DNA of 64,000 bases, taken from assembly GCA_023213395.1 (NCBI GenBank), contig CM041465.1, positions 63,805,741-63,869,740 on the forward strand, given 5' to 3'. The position numbers and the translations under genes were made by a program. Shown piece by piece: positions 37,991-49,468 of this stretch. Numbering within the stretch: the stretch's first letter is position 1; every line of letters starts with the position of its first letter. The notes under the pieces are model-generated. The model did not search any database. It was not told the DNA's origin and saw only the letters and a program-made list of their open reading frames with translations. Source of the stretch: Cycas panzhihuaensis. Lineage: Eukaryota > Cycadophyta.

Positions 37991-38335
37991 CAACATAATG
38001 AAAAACTCCCTAAATCTAGCTATATGAGAGGGTCATACAAGACACAAATATTGACCATAAAATCTAGGGTATCTTAAGGAACGATCCTAATTCTCTCTAT
38101 AATTTAATATGCTTTTTAGTACTAGCTTTTTGGGTTGGGGGCTATCACCCCTAAACCCCCTCTTTGTGGGGGGAATGCCAACTCCTCCCATACCCCCTTG
38201 GCTAAGGGGGGCTCTTGCCCCCCTTGGAACCCCCTGAGGAAGTTTGGGGGGGAAACTGCACTCCTAACCTGTCAAAATTTTAGCCTTCAAAATATTGTTG
38301 TCACATTATCTAACATATTAGAGATCTCACTATTA
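37991..38335. other. Unassigned DNA with a G/C-rich palindromic block
   Basis: The part up to 38110 is AT-rich. From about 38130 to 38255 there are repeated runs of G and C (for example CCCCCTTGG, GGGGGG, TTGCCCCCC) that can pair with one another, which is striking against the AT-rich surroundings. The ORF 38135-38389 is a by-product. It could be the end of an unknown element; I could not name it. Confidence 0.4.
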
Positions 38336-39770
38336 CTCTCAAAGACATCAAGAGGATTTTGGGAGTACCAGTGTGAGGAGAAATGCTAGAGATAAGATAA
38401 AGGAGGAACACTAGGCTATTACTTTTTTCTTCTATGGCAGAGGGCAGTGAGACTGCTAAGGAGGATCGATTAGGAGGATCCTAACATTACACATTCCTTG
38501 GGTAAGGGAGATGACTACACTCACTATTCTATTCCAAATATCCTAAAGATAAAATTATCATAAGGTACTAAAAGGATGGATAGGGGCCATTCACTACTAT
38601 GACGATGGAGAAAATCTAGACTGGGCCTCAGTCATCATGGCTAATACAAGGGCCTAACTTTATTAGATATGAGTAGTAAAGCACAAAAGATTCTCATACT
38701 TCTTAATACTTTAATAATGGTTCTTTGGTAAGATAGTAGCTAGTTTCTCCTAATGGGCCACTCATCCATAGGTGGCCCTCCTATTTTAGGAGCATCAAAG
38801 AGCTAGATAAAGTAAGGCAATTAATAGACACTACCTTGCTAGATTTATTGATCCTTAATGACTATGTGAGGCATCCCTATCATAACACTCACTAGGATAG
38901 TGATGAAGAGGATATAAGAGCCATAATAGGGTCAGTAATAAAGGCCACCAAGGAGGTTGATGAGAGTGATGAGGCCACTAGAATGATTGAAGAGGAGGGT
39001 GAGGCTACTAGATAGGGGGACATCTTTAGAGAGGAGGCAGTACCACCCCAAGAGGAGGCCACCCTGAGAGGTACTACCCTTTCCTTACCATTTTATCATT
39101 ACTTCTTAATTTGATTATATAATTTATTTGTTACTAATATATGGAATTTACCTGGTTGATAGGAAGCAACATCATGGCAGAGGTCATGAGAAGGGTGATT
39201 GGTGAGTTATTCCCAATGGTGCATGTAGAGGGCCAACAATAGATAGAGGATAATGGGGAGCTAGAGTCAACCGATCTAAACATGATAACATTTACTCTAC
39301 TCTTAAGGGTTAGAGAGATATGGGCTACAAAGGTCCAAGAGCTTTGAATAGAATGGGATAGGGCCTTAGTGGTTCAGAAGGAGCTATAGACTTAAGTGAG
39401 AGAGCTGGAGGCTTAAGTTGGAGGTTGGAAGCCAATAGTAGGACTAGCTCCCACATAGGCAACTCCAAGCATAGAGCTACATATTTCCTTATTCCAGGTG
39501 CAGCTCTAAGATATCTAAAGGAAGAAGGACCACCCATAGTAGAGGTATGATTAACTAGTAGAGAAGATGGTTACAAGGTCATCTAGGATCCATACAATGA
39601 CTCCATAATGATGATCTAGGGACATGGGTTGGATGAGGGGAGCGAGGTAGGTATATCTCAGTGACCATAGAGAAGCCTCAAAGGCACATGGACTCTAAAG
39701 ATAAGAAGAGTCCAGCCAAGAGATGATACTCCATGAGAGCTAAAGAGATGATATATATATTCTTTTGTGC
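38336..39770 (+). pseudogene. PMD ORF of T1, central and C-terminal part
   Basis: Continues 29700-29935. Matches to T2: 'agacatcaagaggattttgggagta' region (DIKRILGV), 'ctagactgggcctcagtcatcatggctaa' (LDWASVIMA; T2 LDWATVIAA), 'ggatagtgatgaagagga' (DSDEED; T2 DSDEEA), then an acidic/Glu-rich tail and a coiled-coil-like piece near 39290-39420. Frameshifts and stops are frequent. Confidence 0.6.
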
Positions 39771-39985
39771 TATTAGAATTTTTATGAGGAAAGCATGGAT
39801 ATCTAAGGGTATATATGTTATGCATATCCTGATGGGTGATTATACACCCTTATAAGGTTTCCAACTTTTTAAAGCATATGACGTTAACATTATATATGTA
39901 TAATATTATTACACTCATGTATACAAACATGAGGACCAATTGATGCTTTGTAATTTTGATTCATAGACTCATCGTGTGTGCTACC
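39771..39985. other. T1 spacer left of copia C1
   Basis: AT-rich internal T1 sequence, no domain. Its last five bases, CTACC (39981-39985), are the left target-site duplication of C1. It continues at 45187. Confidence 0.6.
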
Positions 39986-40172
39986 TAGTAGAATATAATA
40001 TTCTATCCTAGGTCATAATTTAATATATCTTATGTTCTCTAATGTGATCATTAACGCATGTAAGTTATATATTGGTTCCAAGGTGGTTACAAACCATAAT
40101 GGTATATAGGTACTTATACTTTGAAGAATGAATTAATGCAATTTTCTCTTCTATCATTGTGATTGTTTAACA
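39986..40172 (+). repeat. C1 5' LTR
   Basis: Starts TAGTAGAATATAAT (TG decayed to TA) and ends TGTTTAACA. It matches 45006-45181 ('aatatatcttatg', 'gtggttacaaacc'). Confidence 0.9.
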
Positions 40173-40184
40173 TGGTATCAAAGC
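40173..40184 (+). promoter_or_regulatory. C1 primer binding site
   Basis: TGGTATCAAAGC immediately after the LTR, one base from the tRNA-Met site TGGTATCAGAGC. Confidence 0.88.
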
Positions 40185-40914
40185 AGGATACCTTGACCTA
40201 TTGAAGAAGAAGATTGTCTTGAACCCAGAAGGAGATTATCTTAAAGCCAATCTAGACCAAGAAGTCAAACAGTCTAAAAGAGAAGAAGACATAAAAAACT
40301 AGAGCATCTAAAAATAAAATGTTGAAGGAAGAGAATGCCAAGTCACTCAAAAGTCTGAAAGGAGACCATTCAGAGTCTATAAAAAGCCAGATTATGGATC
40401 TGTATAATCATACAGTTAGAAATTTTAAACTTCTTACACCGAGATAAAAATTGATTAGAATATAGATTGGGCCATTCTAAGTAACTTTCCCTTCTGTTTC
40501 GAGTCAATCCAAGGCCATCTTCATCATATTTTTAGCCAAAAATAGGTTTCCATAGGAAAAAAAGAACTTACTGAAATTTCTCATTTTTTCTTTAGTTTTT
40601 TCACTGGTAATCGAATAAAAAACCATTGTTAAGATATTTAAAACATATTTGGAGATTAGTTCAAATTTTTATATGGGTTATTTACTCAAAATAAGTTATT
40701 TTCATTCAAAATCTAGTCATAGATTATATTTTTTAGGGCAAATTTCTCTCAAAATTGAAGTCATATTTGAAGGAGAGCTACAAATCCTAACTCACCTCTA
40801 AAAGATCTTTCTTCTAAGACATACATTGTATTTAACCATACAGTTTCCATACTATATGAAAATCCATACAATAGTATGGCCTAGGGCTCTGAAAACTCTG
40901 TTCTCTAGTTTGAA

Positions 40915-41860
40915 ATGGATTCTTCCATCTTGGCTCTATTTGAAAATGACAAACTCACTGAAAATAACTATCACATTTGGAAAATAAAATAGAAACTCTC
41001 CCTAGAGAAAAAAATGCCTAGAAAATTGATATAGGAGATGAAGGTAAGCCTAAAGATGTAAGGATTGCCCAACTAATTGGGAAGAAAGGGATAACACTAG
41101 AGTCATCATTTTAAAACTATCAATATCTGATCCTCTCCTCATTTATGTTAAGAACCTTTATTCTACTACAACTATTTAGAAGTACTTGGAGAATTTATAT
41201 GGACAAAAGAATAGAGCTAAAATAATGTCTCTTAAAGAAGAATTGTTTAAACTTCATATGAAGGAGACAAAAACAATCATAGAATTCTTATATAAAGTGA
41301 TTTCACTAAAAAATGATCTCTCGAGCGTAGGCAATATAATTTTAAATCATGCATTAGTGGAACTTGTAGCTAACAAATTGCCCAAGTCCTTTGATATTAC
41401 AATAAAACCATTACTAGTGAAAACCCAATAGTAACTATGATAATGTGCACAATGATAGGGCTACTACTACAATAGAAGCAAAGAAATAGGTGATATGGAG
41501 ATAAAGGAGATCTTGAAGATACGTTCGCATTTAGATTGAACCTAGGCCCTAGAGGACAAAGTAGAAGAAGAGGAAAAGCTCCTAAAATTTGCACTCCATT
41601 ATGAGGACATTAGAAAGACTCAAGAGTATAAGGCCTTAACACACTCTCAAGGATTTGTTATTCCTATAGTAAGATTTATCATTTTGCTAGTTCCTATAAA
41701 ATCTCTGACATATATTATCATTATGGAAAATCATGGAATTACCCATACCAGTGAAAAAGAGTAGACATCCATAGAGGGAAGAGACTTATGGGGAACTATA
41801 GTGAAGAACAGGATGGTGAAAATGATCATGATAAAGAGGAAGAAATAGCATTCATTATGG
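40915..41860 (+). pseudogene. C1 gag
   Basis: Starts at ATG 40915 (MDSSILALFENDKLTENNY, then W in HIWKIK), the usual copia gag start. The ORF 41186-41431 carries LYGQKNRAKIMSLKEELFKLHMK and later LPKSF, typical of the UBN2 gag domain. The zinc knuckle near 41690-41760 has decayed to YYHYGKSWN, with both first Cys lost. Stops and frameshifts throughout. Confidence 0.75.
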
Positions 41861-41880
41861 TATTGGCAATAAGTCTTTAG

Positions 41881-44800
41881 GACAAAGATATCTGGTACAT
41901 CAAATTAGGAGTGTCATGTCACATGACTAGTCAAGAAGAATGGTTTGAGACTTTGCAACCTTATACCACTGACAAATCTGTAGAACTGGGAGACATATAC
42001 TCTATTGAAATGAAAGGAGTTAGAACCATTGCAATCAAGATTAAATATAAGATTGAGAAAATTAGGAATATACTTATGGTGCTAGGTTTAAAATGAATCT
42101 TTTATTTATTTCTCAGCTTAAGAAGAAAGGCTTATGCACTATATTTAATGAAAAGGGTTTTTGTTAAATTCTTGATATGAAGAATAATGGAAATATAATC
42201 ATAAGAGGGGTTGAAAGTAATGACCTATATAGGCTACTATCTCACCATGTTTTTCTTGATGTAAAAGCTTGTACTACTATAAGTCATAATAATAAAATGT
42301 GGCATTTGAAGTATGGTCATCTTCCCATAGAAAAATACAAAAATATAGAGAAGAAAAATTTAATAATTGGTCTGCCTCATATCACATCAAATAACTTTAT
42401 ATGTAAAAGTTATCAATCTAGCAAATAGCATAGACTACCATTTCAAGAAAGCAAATGGCAAGCCCAAGAAAATTTAGAACTAATAGATACAGGCTTGTGT
42501 GGTCCTTTCACCCCATAGTCCATTAATGGAAGTAGATACTTTCTTACTTTTATAAATGATTTAACTAGAAAGGTCTGGGTTTATTTCTTGCACACTAAGT
42601 CAAAAGTCTTTGATGTATTCAAAGAATTCAAGGCTAAAATTAAACTAGAAGCTAATGCCAAAATCAAGGGTACACGGTTTGATGGAAGAGGTGAATACAT
42701 CTCAAAAGTGTTTCTGGAATACTGTGAAGCTAGAGGAATACGAAGATAATTTTCAACCTCTTATACACCCCTATGTAATGGGGTTGCAGAAAGAAAAAAT
42801 AGGATCATCATGGAAATGACAAGGAGCATGATGAATGGAAAGAATATTCCAAGACCATATTACGCTAAAGTAGTTAGTTCAACATGTTATTTATTAAATA
42901 GAAGTCCAACAAAAGTAATAGAACATCAGACTCCAAAAGAAGCATGGTTAGGAAGAAAACTTGACATAAGCCATGTGAAAGTATTTAGTAGCCAAGACTT
43001 TGTTTACATTCCAGATAAGAGAAGAACTAAGTTAGACTCAAAACATTTGGAGTGAATTATGATTAGATATAGGAAAAACTCAAAGTCTCATAAGTGTATA
43101 GATTCAAAAGCCAACAAGGTTTATGTAAGTCAGGATGTTGTCTTCTATGAGGAAGATAAAGAAGAATATACAAGAAAATTTTAGGTGATTGAAAATACAG
43201 CTCAAATAGCTCTGCGATGCAATTCTATAGAAGAAGAATCTAATATAAGCTTAGAAGAAATATCAAAAGGGTCAGATTCACTCTAAGAATTATACTTAGA
43301 CTCTACTCTAGAAATTGAGAAAGGTTCCTCAATAAAGTTAAATACTGATGAAGAAAAAGAGAAGAAATCTCCTAGATGGTATCTCAAAACTATAGAGGAA
43401 ATTAAAGGTGAAATACTTCCTCATAGAACAAGAATTCAAAAGCCAAGAGCTTTGTTCAGTAATATAGAGCCACCATCCTTCACTAAATCCAAATACCATA
43501 CAAAGTAGATGAAAGCTATGGATGTTGAGATGGATTCAATAAACAAAAACCAAACATGGGAACTAATAGAGTTGCCATCAAATACATCAATTATAAACTA
43601 TAAATGGGTCTATAAAATCAAGAAGGGACCTAATGGAAAGATTAAAAAATATAAGGCAAGACCAGTTGCAAAGGGATATACACAAACTCTATGTATAAAC
43701 TATGAAGAAACCTTTTCTTCAATGGCCAAGTTAAACATAGTAAGAATAGTCATAGCCCTAGCAGCACAAAAGAATTAGAAGATATATCAATTGGACATAA
43801 AATGTGCTTTTCTAAATGGATAAATTGAAGAAGAGGTATATATATCTCAACTAGAGGGTTACATCAAAGAATGATAAGAGCATTTAATATATAAGCTAAA
43901 AAAGGCTCTATATAGACTGAAACAAGCTCCTCATACATGGTATACCAAATTAGACCATCATCTTTGCAAAAATGGATTCCAAAGAAGTAGATCAGATTCA
44001 AGACTATATGTAAACAACATAAGTGGAGGAATAATTATAATAGTAGCCTATGTAGATGACATGGTCCTCACAAGTGATGATGATGAATCATTATCTGACA
44101 TTAAAAGGAAATTGGAGAACAAATTTAAAATGACTAGCTTATGACTCCTCAACTATTATTTAGGAATCCACATTAAGTAGCAAGCCAATTTAGTTACCTT
44201 GTGCCAAAGTAAATACATAAAAGATTTATTGATAATGTTTAGAATGGAAGAATATAGTCTGTGCTCCACTCCTATAAAGGTTAACTATAATTTGGTTCCA
44301 GATGAAGGAGAATCTTGAATCGATGCTACTATATATAGATAACTCATTGGAAGTCTAATTTATCTCACTGCAACTAGACTTGACATCTCGTATGCCATAA
44401 GTTTGATATCTGGATATATCCATGAGCCTATAACAAGGCATTGGAATGTAGGAAAAATAATCCTAAGATATCTTAAAGGAATAACTAAATTAAAGCTAAT
44501 GTTTCCAAAAGAGACATTAAATTAATTAATAGGATTTTGTGATTTGGACTGGGAAGATGAGAAAGAATGGAGGAAATCAACTAGTGGGTATTATTTCTAT
44601 CTAGGATACTCACCAATCTCTTGGAGTAGTAAAAAATGAGACATTATAGAATTATCATCAAATGAAGTAGAATACAAAGTAACTGTCATCGTAGCAACTA
44701 AAGCAGTTTGGCTCAAATAACTAATGAAAGATCTAAAAGCCCTTCAAAGATTAGCAACAACCATTTACTACGACAATCAAAGTATAATCAAGCTCATTAA

Positions 44801-44960
44801 AATTCTAGTATTGCATGGTAGAACCAAACACATTGACGTTTAACATCACTTTATTAGAGAAAAGGTTCGAAATAAAGAAATAGATCATGTCTACTATCCA
44901 ACAAATGAACAAGTAGCTGATATATTAACCAAACCATTAGGAACGGATAAATTTTAAATA
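41881..44960 (+). pseudogene. C1 pol: protease, integrase, RT, RNase H
   Basis: Protease at about 41884: WYIKLGVSCHMT, where DSGAS would be expected, so the catalytic Asp is gone. GAG-pre-integrase: MWHLKYGHLP (42299-42330). Integrase: YFLTFINDLTRKVWVY, RFDGRGEY, NGVAERKNRIIMEM, with the third acidic residue kept, and LNRSPTK. RT: QTWELIELP, YKWVYKIK, YKARPVAKGY (43509-43778), LKKALYRLKQAP, and an intact AYVDDM at about 44046-44063. RNase H: STSGYYFYLG, SSNEVEY, and the C-terminal KHIDV, then ADILTKPL (near 44920-44940). About a dozen in-frame stops, many TAG or TAA at Gln or Trp positions. Confidence 0.88.
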
Positions 44961-44996
44961 CTTAGAGATAAAATAGGATTGGTTGGATAAAACATT

Positions 44997-45005
44997 AAGA
45001 GGGGG
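44997..45005 (+). promoter_or_regulatory. C1 polypurine tract
   Basis: AAGAGGGGG directly before the 3' LTR. Confidence 0.88.
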
Positions 45006-45181
45006 TGTTAGAATACAATGTTTTATCTTACGTCATAAGTTAATATATCTTATGTACTCTAATGCGATTGTTAACACATGTTAGTTCCATTATGGTTACA
45101 AACCCTAATGGTATATATGTACTTACACTTTAAATAATGAATTGATTCAATTCTCTCTTCTATCATTATGATTATTCAACA
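45006..45181 (+). repeat. C1 3' LTR
   Basis: Starts TGTTAGAATACAATG and ends ATTCAACA, followed by CTACC (45182-45186). Confidence 0.92.
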
Positions 45182-45186
45182 CTACC

Positions 45187-45524
45187 ATTTACGTGTTGCA
45201 AATGTGTTTATTCCTTACTTATATTTAATATTTCATTTAACTTAATGTATAGAATTTCAACTCACATACTAAGCCCATACATGACCCATATGAAATAATA
45301 TCACACAGTAGGGAGTGCACACTATGATGAGTAGTTTAATCTCATTTTGAAGCAAGTAGGAAGCTTCGATAGCATGGTGAAACTTATGAAAAAAGGAGGA
45401 GTATATGAATGCAAGGGTCATCACCATAGTTTTACCTCATCAATGAATGTCTCTCATAGGTGAGGTTATAATGGGTAACCCCTATAAAGAGGAGCCTCAA
45501 TGGTTGATTAGTCCAAAAGGCAGA
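45187..45524. other. T1 spacer between C1 and the RNase H module
   Basis: About 340 bp of T1 internal DNA with no recognisable domain. Confidence 0.5.
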
Positions 45525-45949
45525 TATTTACTAATGGCAAGTGACATTCCAAGATAAAGTTAACTAAGATATCAACTTCAATGTGAAGTTCATATGGGAT
45601 ATAATAAACATCAATAAAAATAAACATAACCAAAGGGACCTAGCTATTATAGCTTGGAACCTTAAATATAGAGAATGGATATGATAAACCTATGTAAACT
45701 GAGATATAACTATCTCAAAGTCACAAGATAAGGTGATAGGACCATGATGGATATGAAGCACATCTATCAATGCCTTTATTATGATTATGTACTCTATCTC
45801 ATTATTAGTAGTATTAGGTAAAAACACTCTAGATTATATGAGGGTATGCCCATGGCAATCCTAAATAACCTAAGCAATAATAGATGGCTCGATATGGATA
45901 ATCAAAGACTCACCATCTAAGTTACAGGTAGAAGCAAATGGGAAAACAT
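45525..45949 (-). pseudogene. RNase H module of T1, in a different place than in T2 and T3
   Basis: The minus strand reads LDGES, then DCHGH, FLPNTTNNEIEY, ALIDVLHIHHGPI, SCDFEIVISQFT and, after a frameshift, HIPYELHIEVDILVNFILECHLP. These match T2 8963-9385 motif by motif, including all four acidic positions. It has at least four stops and one frameshift. It lies between the PMD tail and the protease, whereas in T2 and T3 it lies between the PMD promoter and the 3' LTR. The length (about 425 bp) equals the other copies. Confidence 0.75.
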
Positions 45950-46530
45950 TGTAAAATATAAGCTCATCATGGGATGATGATGGTTTAGACTCATAATCAG
46001 AATCACGAGTAGAAGGGACTCAATTAGAACTAAGTTGTCAGGAAGGAGGATGTTGGGGACTTGATAAGCATGAAATCTTATTGTGAGAGGGTGGCATTTA
46101 GATCAGGCAAGCCTTAGCACTTAATGAGAGCCTACGTTGTATAGAAGTAGTATCCACACAAGCAACATACTTAGTAATATGCCTCCATATAGTGGCTTAG
46201 CTAGAATGTAAAGGTGGATGCCAGCTTAAAGTTCATGGCTCAAAAGGATGGTTAAGGGTCCTTAGGAAAGGATGGAAAGTAAAGGAAAGATCCTCATGGG
46301 ATGCTTCCCTAGGTGTATGAGAGATTAAAGTGATAGGTCGTAGAGAGGGTTCATGACCCTCTATATCCAACTTAGGGTCACTCATAATAGCTAAATAGCT
46401 ATAGCTACCTATCCTAATAAGAGAAAGTTTAACTAGATCAGGTTCTAATTAAGAGAGAGGTTCATACTGGTAAGGGTTAACTCACTAAAAAAGGATTCCC
46501 AAAGAGGGAAGAGGCTAGTCAAGATTGTTA
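45950..46530 (-). other. T1 region between RNase H and protease
   Basis: From about 46210 it matches T2 13300-13540 (for example 'gctaaatagctatagctacctat' against 'gctaagtaaccgtaaccaccta'), the part downstream of the protease. No RT motif was seen. Confidence 0.55.
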
Positions 46531-46539
46531 TCTCTAGCA

Positions 46540-47200
46540 TTAAAGATAACTTGATAAGTGGGAGGAGATGTACAAGAGAGGGGAAGATCATGAATGATGA
46601 CCTTGACTTATCCTTCATGGATAAATTTGAGTTTCCCCTATTGTGAAGAGCAAATAGCTCCCATTTTATTGAGCCATGGTCAACCTAATAAGAGGTTATA
46701 ATCGACATCAATATCGAGCATAATAATATCTGCCTGAATAGTCTTCCCTTCTAAGATGAGTGAAGAGTTAGTATCCCTAAGGGGACTCCTTGCTCTTATT
46801 ATACCCCTAGAATTTCTAAGGAATGGACTTGAGAGCCTTTATGCCTAGCTTCTCTATCATCCATATAGGCATAGAGTTGATCATAGAACCATCATCCACG
46901 ATAATCCTCTTTAAAGTAAAATTTGGAATATTAATGGTAATAATGAATAGGTAATACCAAAAATATTCCTTTTCATTAAGAGATAGAAGATCTCAAGGGT
47001 AAAACAAGATGGTAGGGGGTCTATGGGAGGTAGTGCCTATCACATGGATAGGGGCATCTCATTGACCAAGAGCTTCAAGAAGAAGAGTGTGCTACTAATG
47101 GCAACTATGCAAGATATCCATCATCGAAATTCCTGTGAAAACTAAATGCAACTCTTGAATAATAGAGAAAGTCTTCCCTTTCCCTATTAGTTAGGGAAGA
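46540..47200 (-). pseudogene. T1 protease region
   Basis: Matches T2 13700-14298: 'atccttcatggataaattt' (46611-46629; T2 13724), 'gagccatggtcaacc', 'gcataa...' and 'caagagcttcaagaagaagagtgtgct' (T2 'taagagcttcaagaagaagagcatgct'). The protease frame is broken at several points. Confidence 0.7.
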
Positions 47201-47209
47201 GTCCTCCTA

Positions 47210-48697
47210 AAATCATAACACGTAGGGCACATAGGAATATTCTTTGGAATAATATAGATTTCTATTAGAGGAGCATTTTTAGGGAATTATTGTTAAGAAG
47301 AAGAGGCTTTATTAGCCTCCTTAATAGCTTGAGACCGTGTGACTAGGTATGGGGGGGTGGGGGGTTCAAGAAATGAAATGGAATTCCTCTCATTGTTCTT
47401 ATAATTAGAAGAGGAGGGGTGTTACATTATAGGATTAGGAGGAGGAGATAGATCGGTAAGGGCTTTACCCTTAGCCTAATCTAAAGAAGGAGGGGCAGTT
47501 TGCCTTATATTCCCCATTCTTTTATTCTAAGGGGAATGAACTCATTTCTCATGATTAGGGAATGGGTCATGATGGATAGGTTGGTCCAAGTTTAGCTTGG
47601 ATGAACCTTATGAATGAGGCTTGCAAAATAGAACAAGCTCAGGGTGTTGCTTTCAACATCGTGAGTCATCATAGAAACACTCCCCATGCATAAAATAATG
47701 CTTCCTTTTAGAAGGGGTTCATACCCCCTTCTTTTGAGAAGTAGTGCTAGTTCCTATCGATGAGGAAGTCTTAGAGGTTTGATGGACAAGGTATTATGAC
47801 TTACGAGAAGCCTGGGTTAGGTGCAACTTAAGATCCTTACCATTCACTTAAACGAGTGAATAACTGAGGTGAGAGGGTATAGGGTCTTGTCAGTGGTACT
47901 AATAAGAGGCCTAGAAGCAGGTTGTTTCCCCTATTAGTCACATGAGGGAGGAGGTGCTTCATGATGTTGTGATTACTTAGGAAGATTCTTAAGGCTAACT
48001 TAGATCTTAGTAGCTTCTAACACTAAGCATTTAACTATGGTTAAATCATAAGAGGTCACTCCTATTTTTAGGACCTCAATATGTACTTTAGGATGTAATG
48101 CATTCATAAAAAGGTCTTGCTTTAACTTTTCAGGTAAGGAGGCCTTAGAAGAGTGAAGGAGGTCATAAAACCATCATATGAAGTTATAATTTATCTCTTA
48201 AAGTCTTTATTTAAGCAAAAGTATAGCTTTAACCCAACTCGTAAAAGGTAGAGCAACATTAAAATAGTTGATGAATTTATCAACTAACTCCTAGAAGGTT
48301 GAGATGGAATGAGTAGGGAGATGATAGAACTATTTAAGGGCATCTCCCTAGAGGGATCTAGGGAAAAGTTTCATTAGAATATGTTCATAGGCCTAATAGT
48401 CTATGTATTCCATGGAAAATACCCTAGCATACTTAGTTGGGTCATGGGAGGAGGCACTATTAAACTTGGGCACATTGGGAGGATGAGGTAGTAAATTAGT
48501 TCTTAGCACCTTGATAGACAACATGGTTAACTAATAGTTAATAAAATGATGGGTCCCTAGTTAGACTAATGGATCAACTTGAGAATAAGAGAATGTAGTA
48601 TAAGGATTCCTACCCCTAACATGTGGTGAGTATAGGGTGGCATCGTAAGGATGATGCCCTTATTAGGTAGGGGCATAAGAGGTAGGAGGGTAGGTTA
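47210..48697 (-). pseudogene. T1 gag, C-terminal part and Retrotrans_gag domain
   Basis: Corresponds to T2 14300-15790. Recognisable parts: the knuckle region near 47655-47700 ('gagtcatcatagaaacactccc'; T2 'aagtcatcatggaagcactccc'), the linker, and the Retrotrans_gag domain at about 48130-48500. A G-run (47351-47364) is present near 47355. Cut at 48697 by copia B and continues at 56267. Confidence 0.7.
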
Positions 48698-48994
48698 TGA
48701 AAAGAGTGGATCTATCCTTTATCTCCATACACTAAACATAAAGGAAACATAGGAGAAAGAGAGACTTAAAAGAAAGAGAGTAGCTCTCACAAAATGGGGA
48801 GGTAAGTATGAGCCTCCTCCATTAAGCTTTTACTTTTATATTGAGAGAGGAAGCATTAGAGTTAAGTGAAATAAAATTATACATAATACATATGAAAGTA
48901 CATTTCATTTAAGTAATCTAATTTAAAGTTCACTTAAGACCCTTTTTAGAAATAATCAACTAATGTAATGACCTTATGATATTAATCCATTTCA
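48698..48994 (-). repeat. Copia B 3' LTR
   Basis: In element orientation starts TGAAATGGATTAATATC and ends CCACTCTTTTCA. Matches 55977-56261. Confidence 0.92.
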
Positions 48995-49010
48995 ATCTCC
49001 CCCTTAATGG
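48995..49010 (-). promoter_or_regulatory. Copia B polypurine tract
   Basis: The minus strand reads CCATTAAGGGGGAGAT directly before the 3' LTR. Confidence 0.88.
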
Positions 49011-49468
49011 TAGAAGGTCATTTCATCCTATTTTATTCTATCCTATGATGTCTTCATTTGAGCCTCTTATAAAGAAAACTACTATGACACTTTTGTAGGA
49101 AACCCTCATGGGGAAGAAAACTCACAAATTTTCTAATCTACTAACCTAACTTAGGTGACTCTTTAAATGAAGCTAGATAACCAATCAGTATAATGGATTT
49201 GTAGCTGAAATCTACTGAGTCTCCATATACCATTTGGTCATCTCCTATGCCCTTTTAGGTTTCCATAAGTTTTGATTTTCCAAAATGATACAATCCTTAT
49301 CCTTTCATACCAATAAGGGATTTTCATAAATGGGATAGAATAGAGACTCACTCTTGTCCTATCGCACCTACAAGGGGTTTTCATGAATGAGATAAAGTAT
49401 GATGGTCCTATTGTTATCTCCTTTAATTAGTCAGAGATGGAGGCCCTAAGGTTAAGTTGCCTTTAGAA

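Larger units (their letters stand above)
39986..45181 (+). mobile_element. C1: full-length, decayed Ty1/copia retrotransposon
   Basis: A 5196-bp element with TSD CTACC (39981-39985 and 45182-45186), LTRs of 187 and 176 bp, a tRNA-Met primer site and a polypurine tract. The internal order gag, protease, integrase, RT, RNase H is that of Ty1/copia. All domains can be read in the plus strand, mostly in one frame but with many stops. It lies inside T1. Confidence 0.93.

Noticed and set aside
47345-47365. G-rich stretch near 47355 considered as a G-quadruplex regulatory site
   Set aside because: It is a simple mononucleotide-rich run in decayed gag sequence with no sign of conservation in T2.
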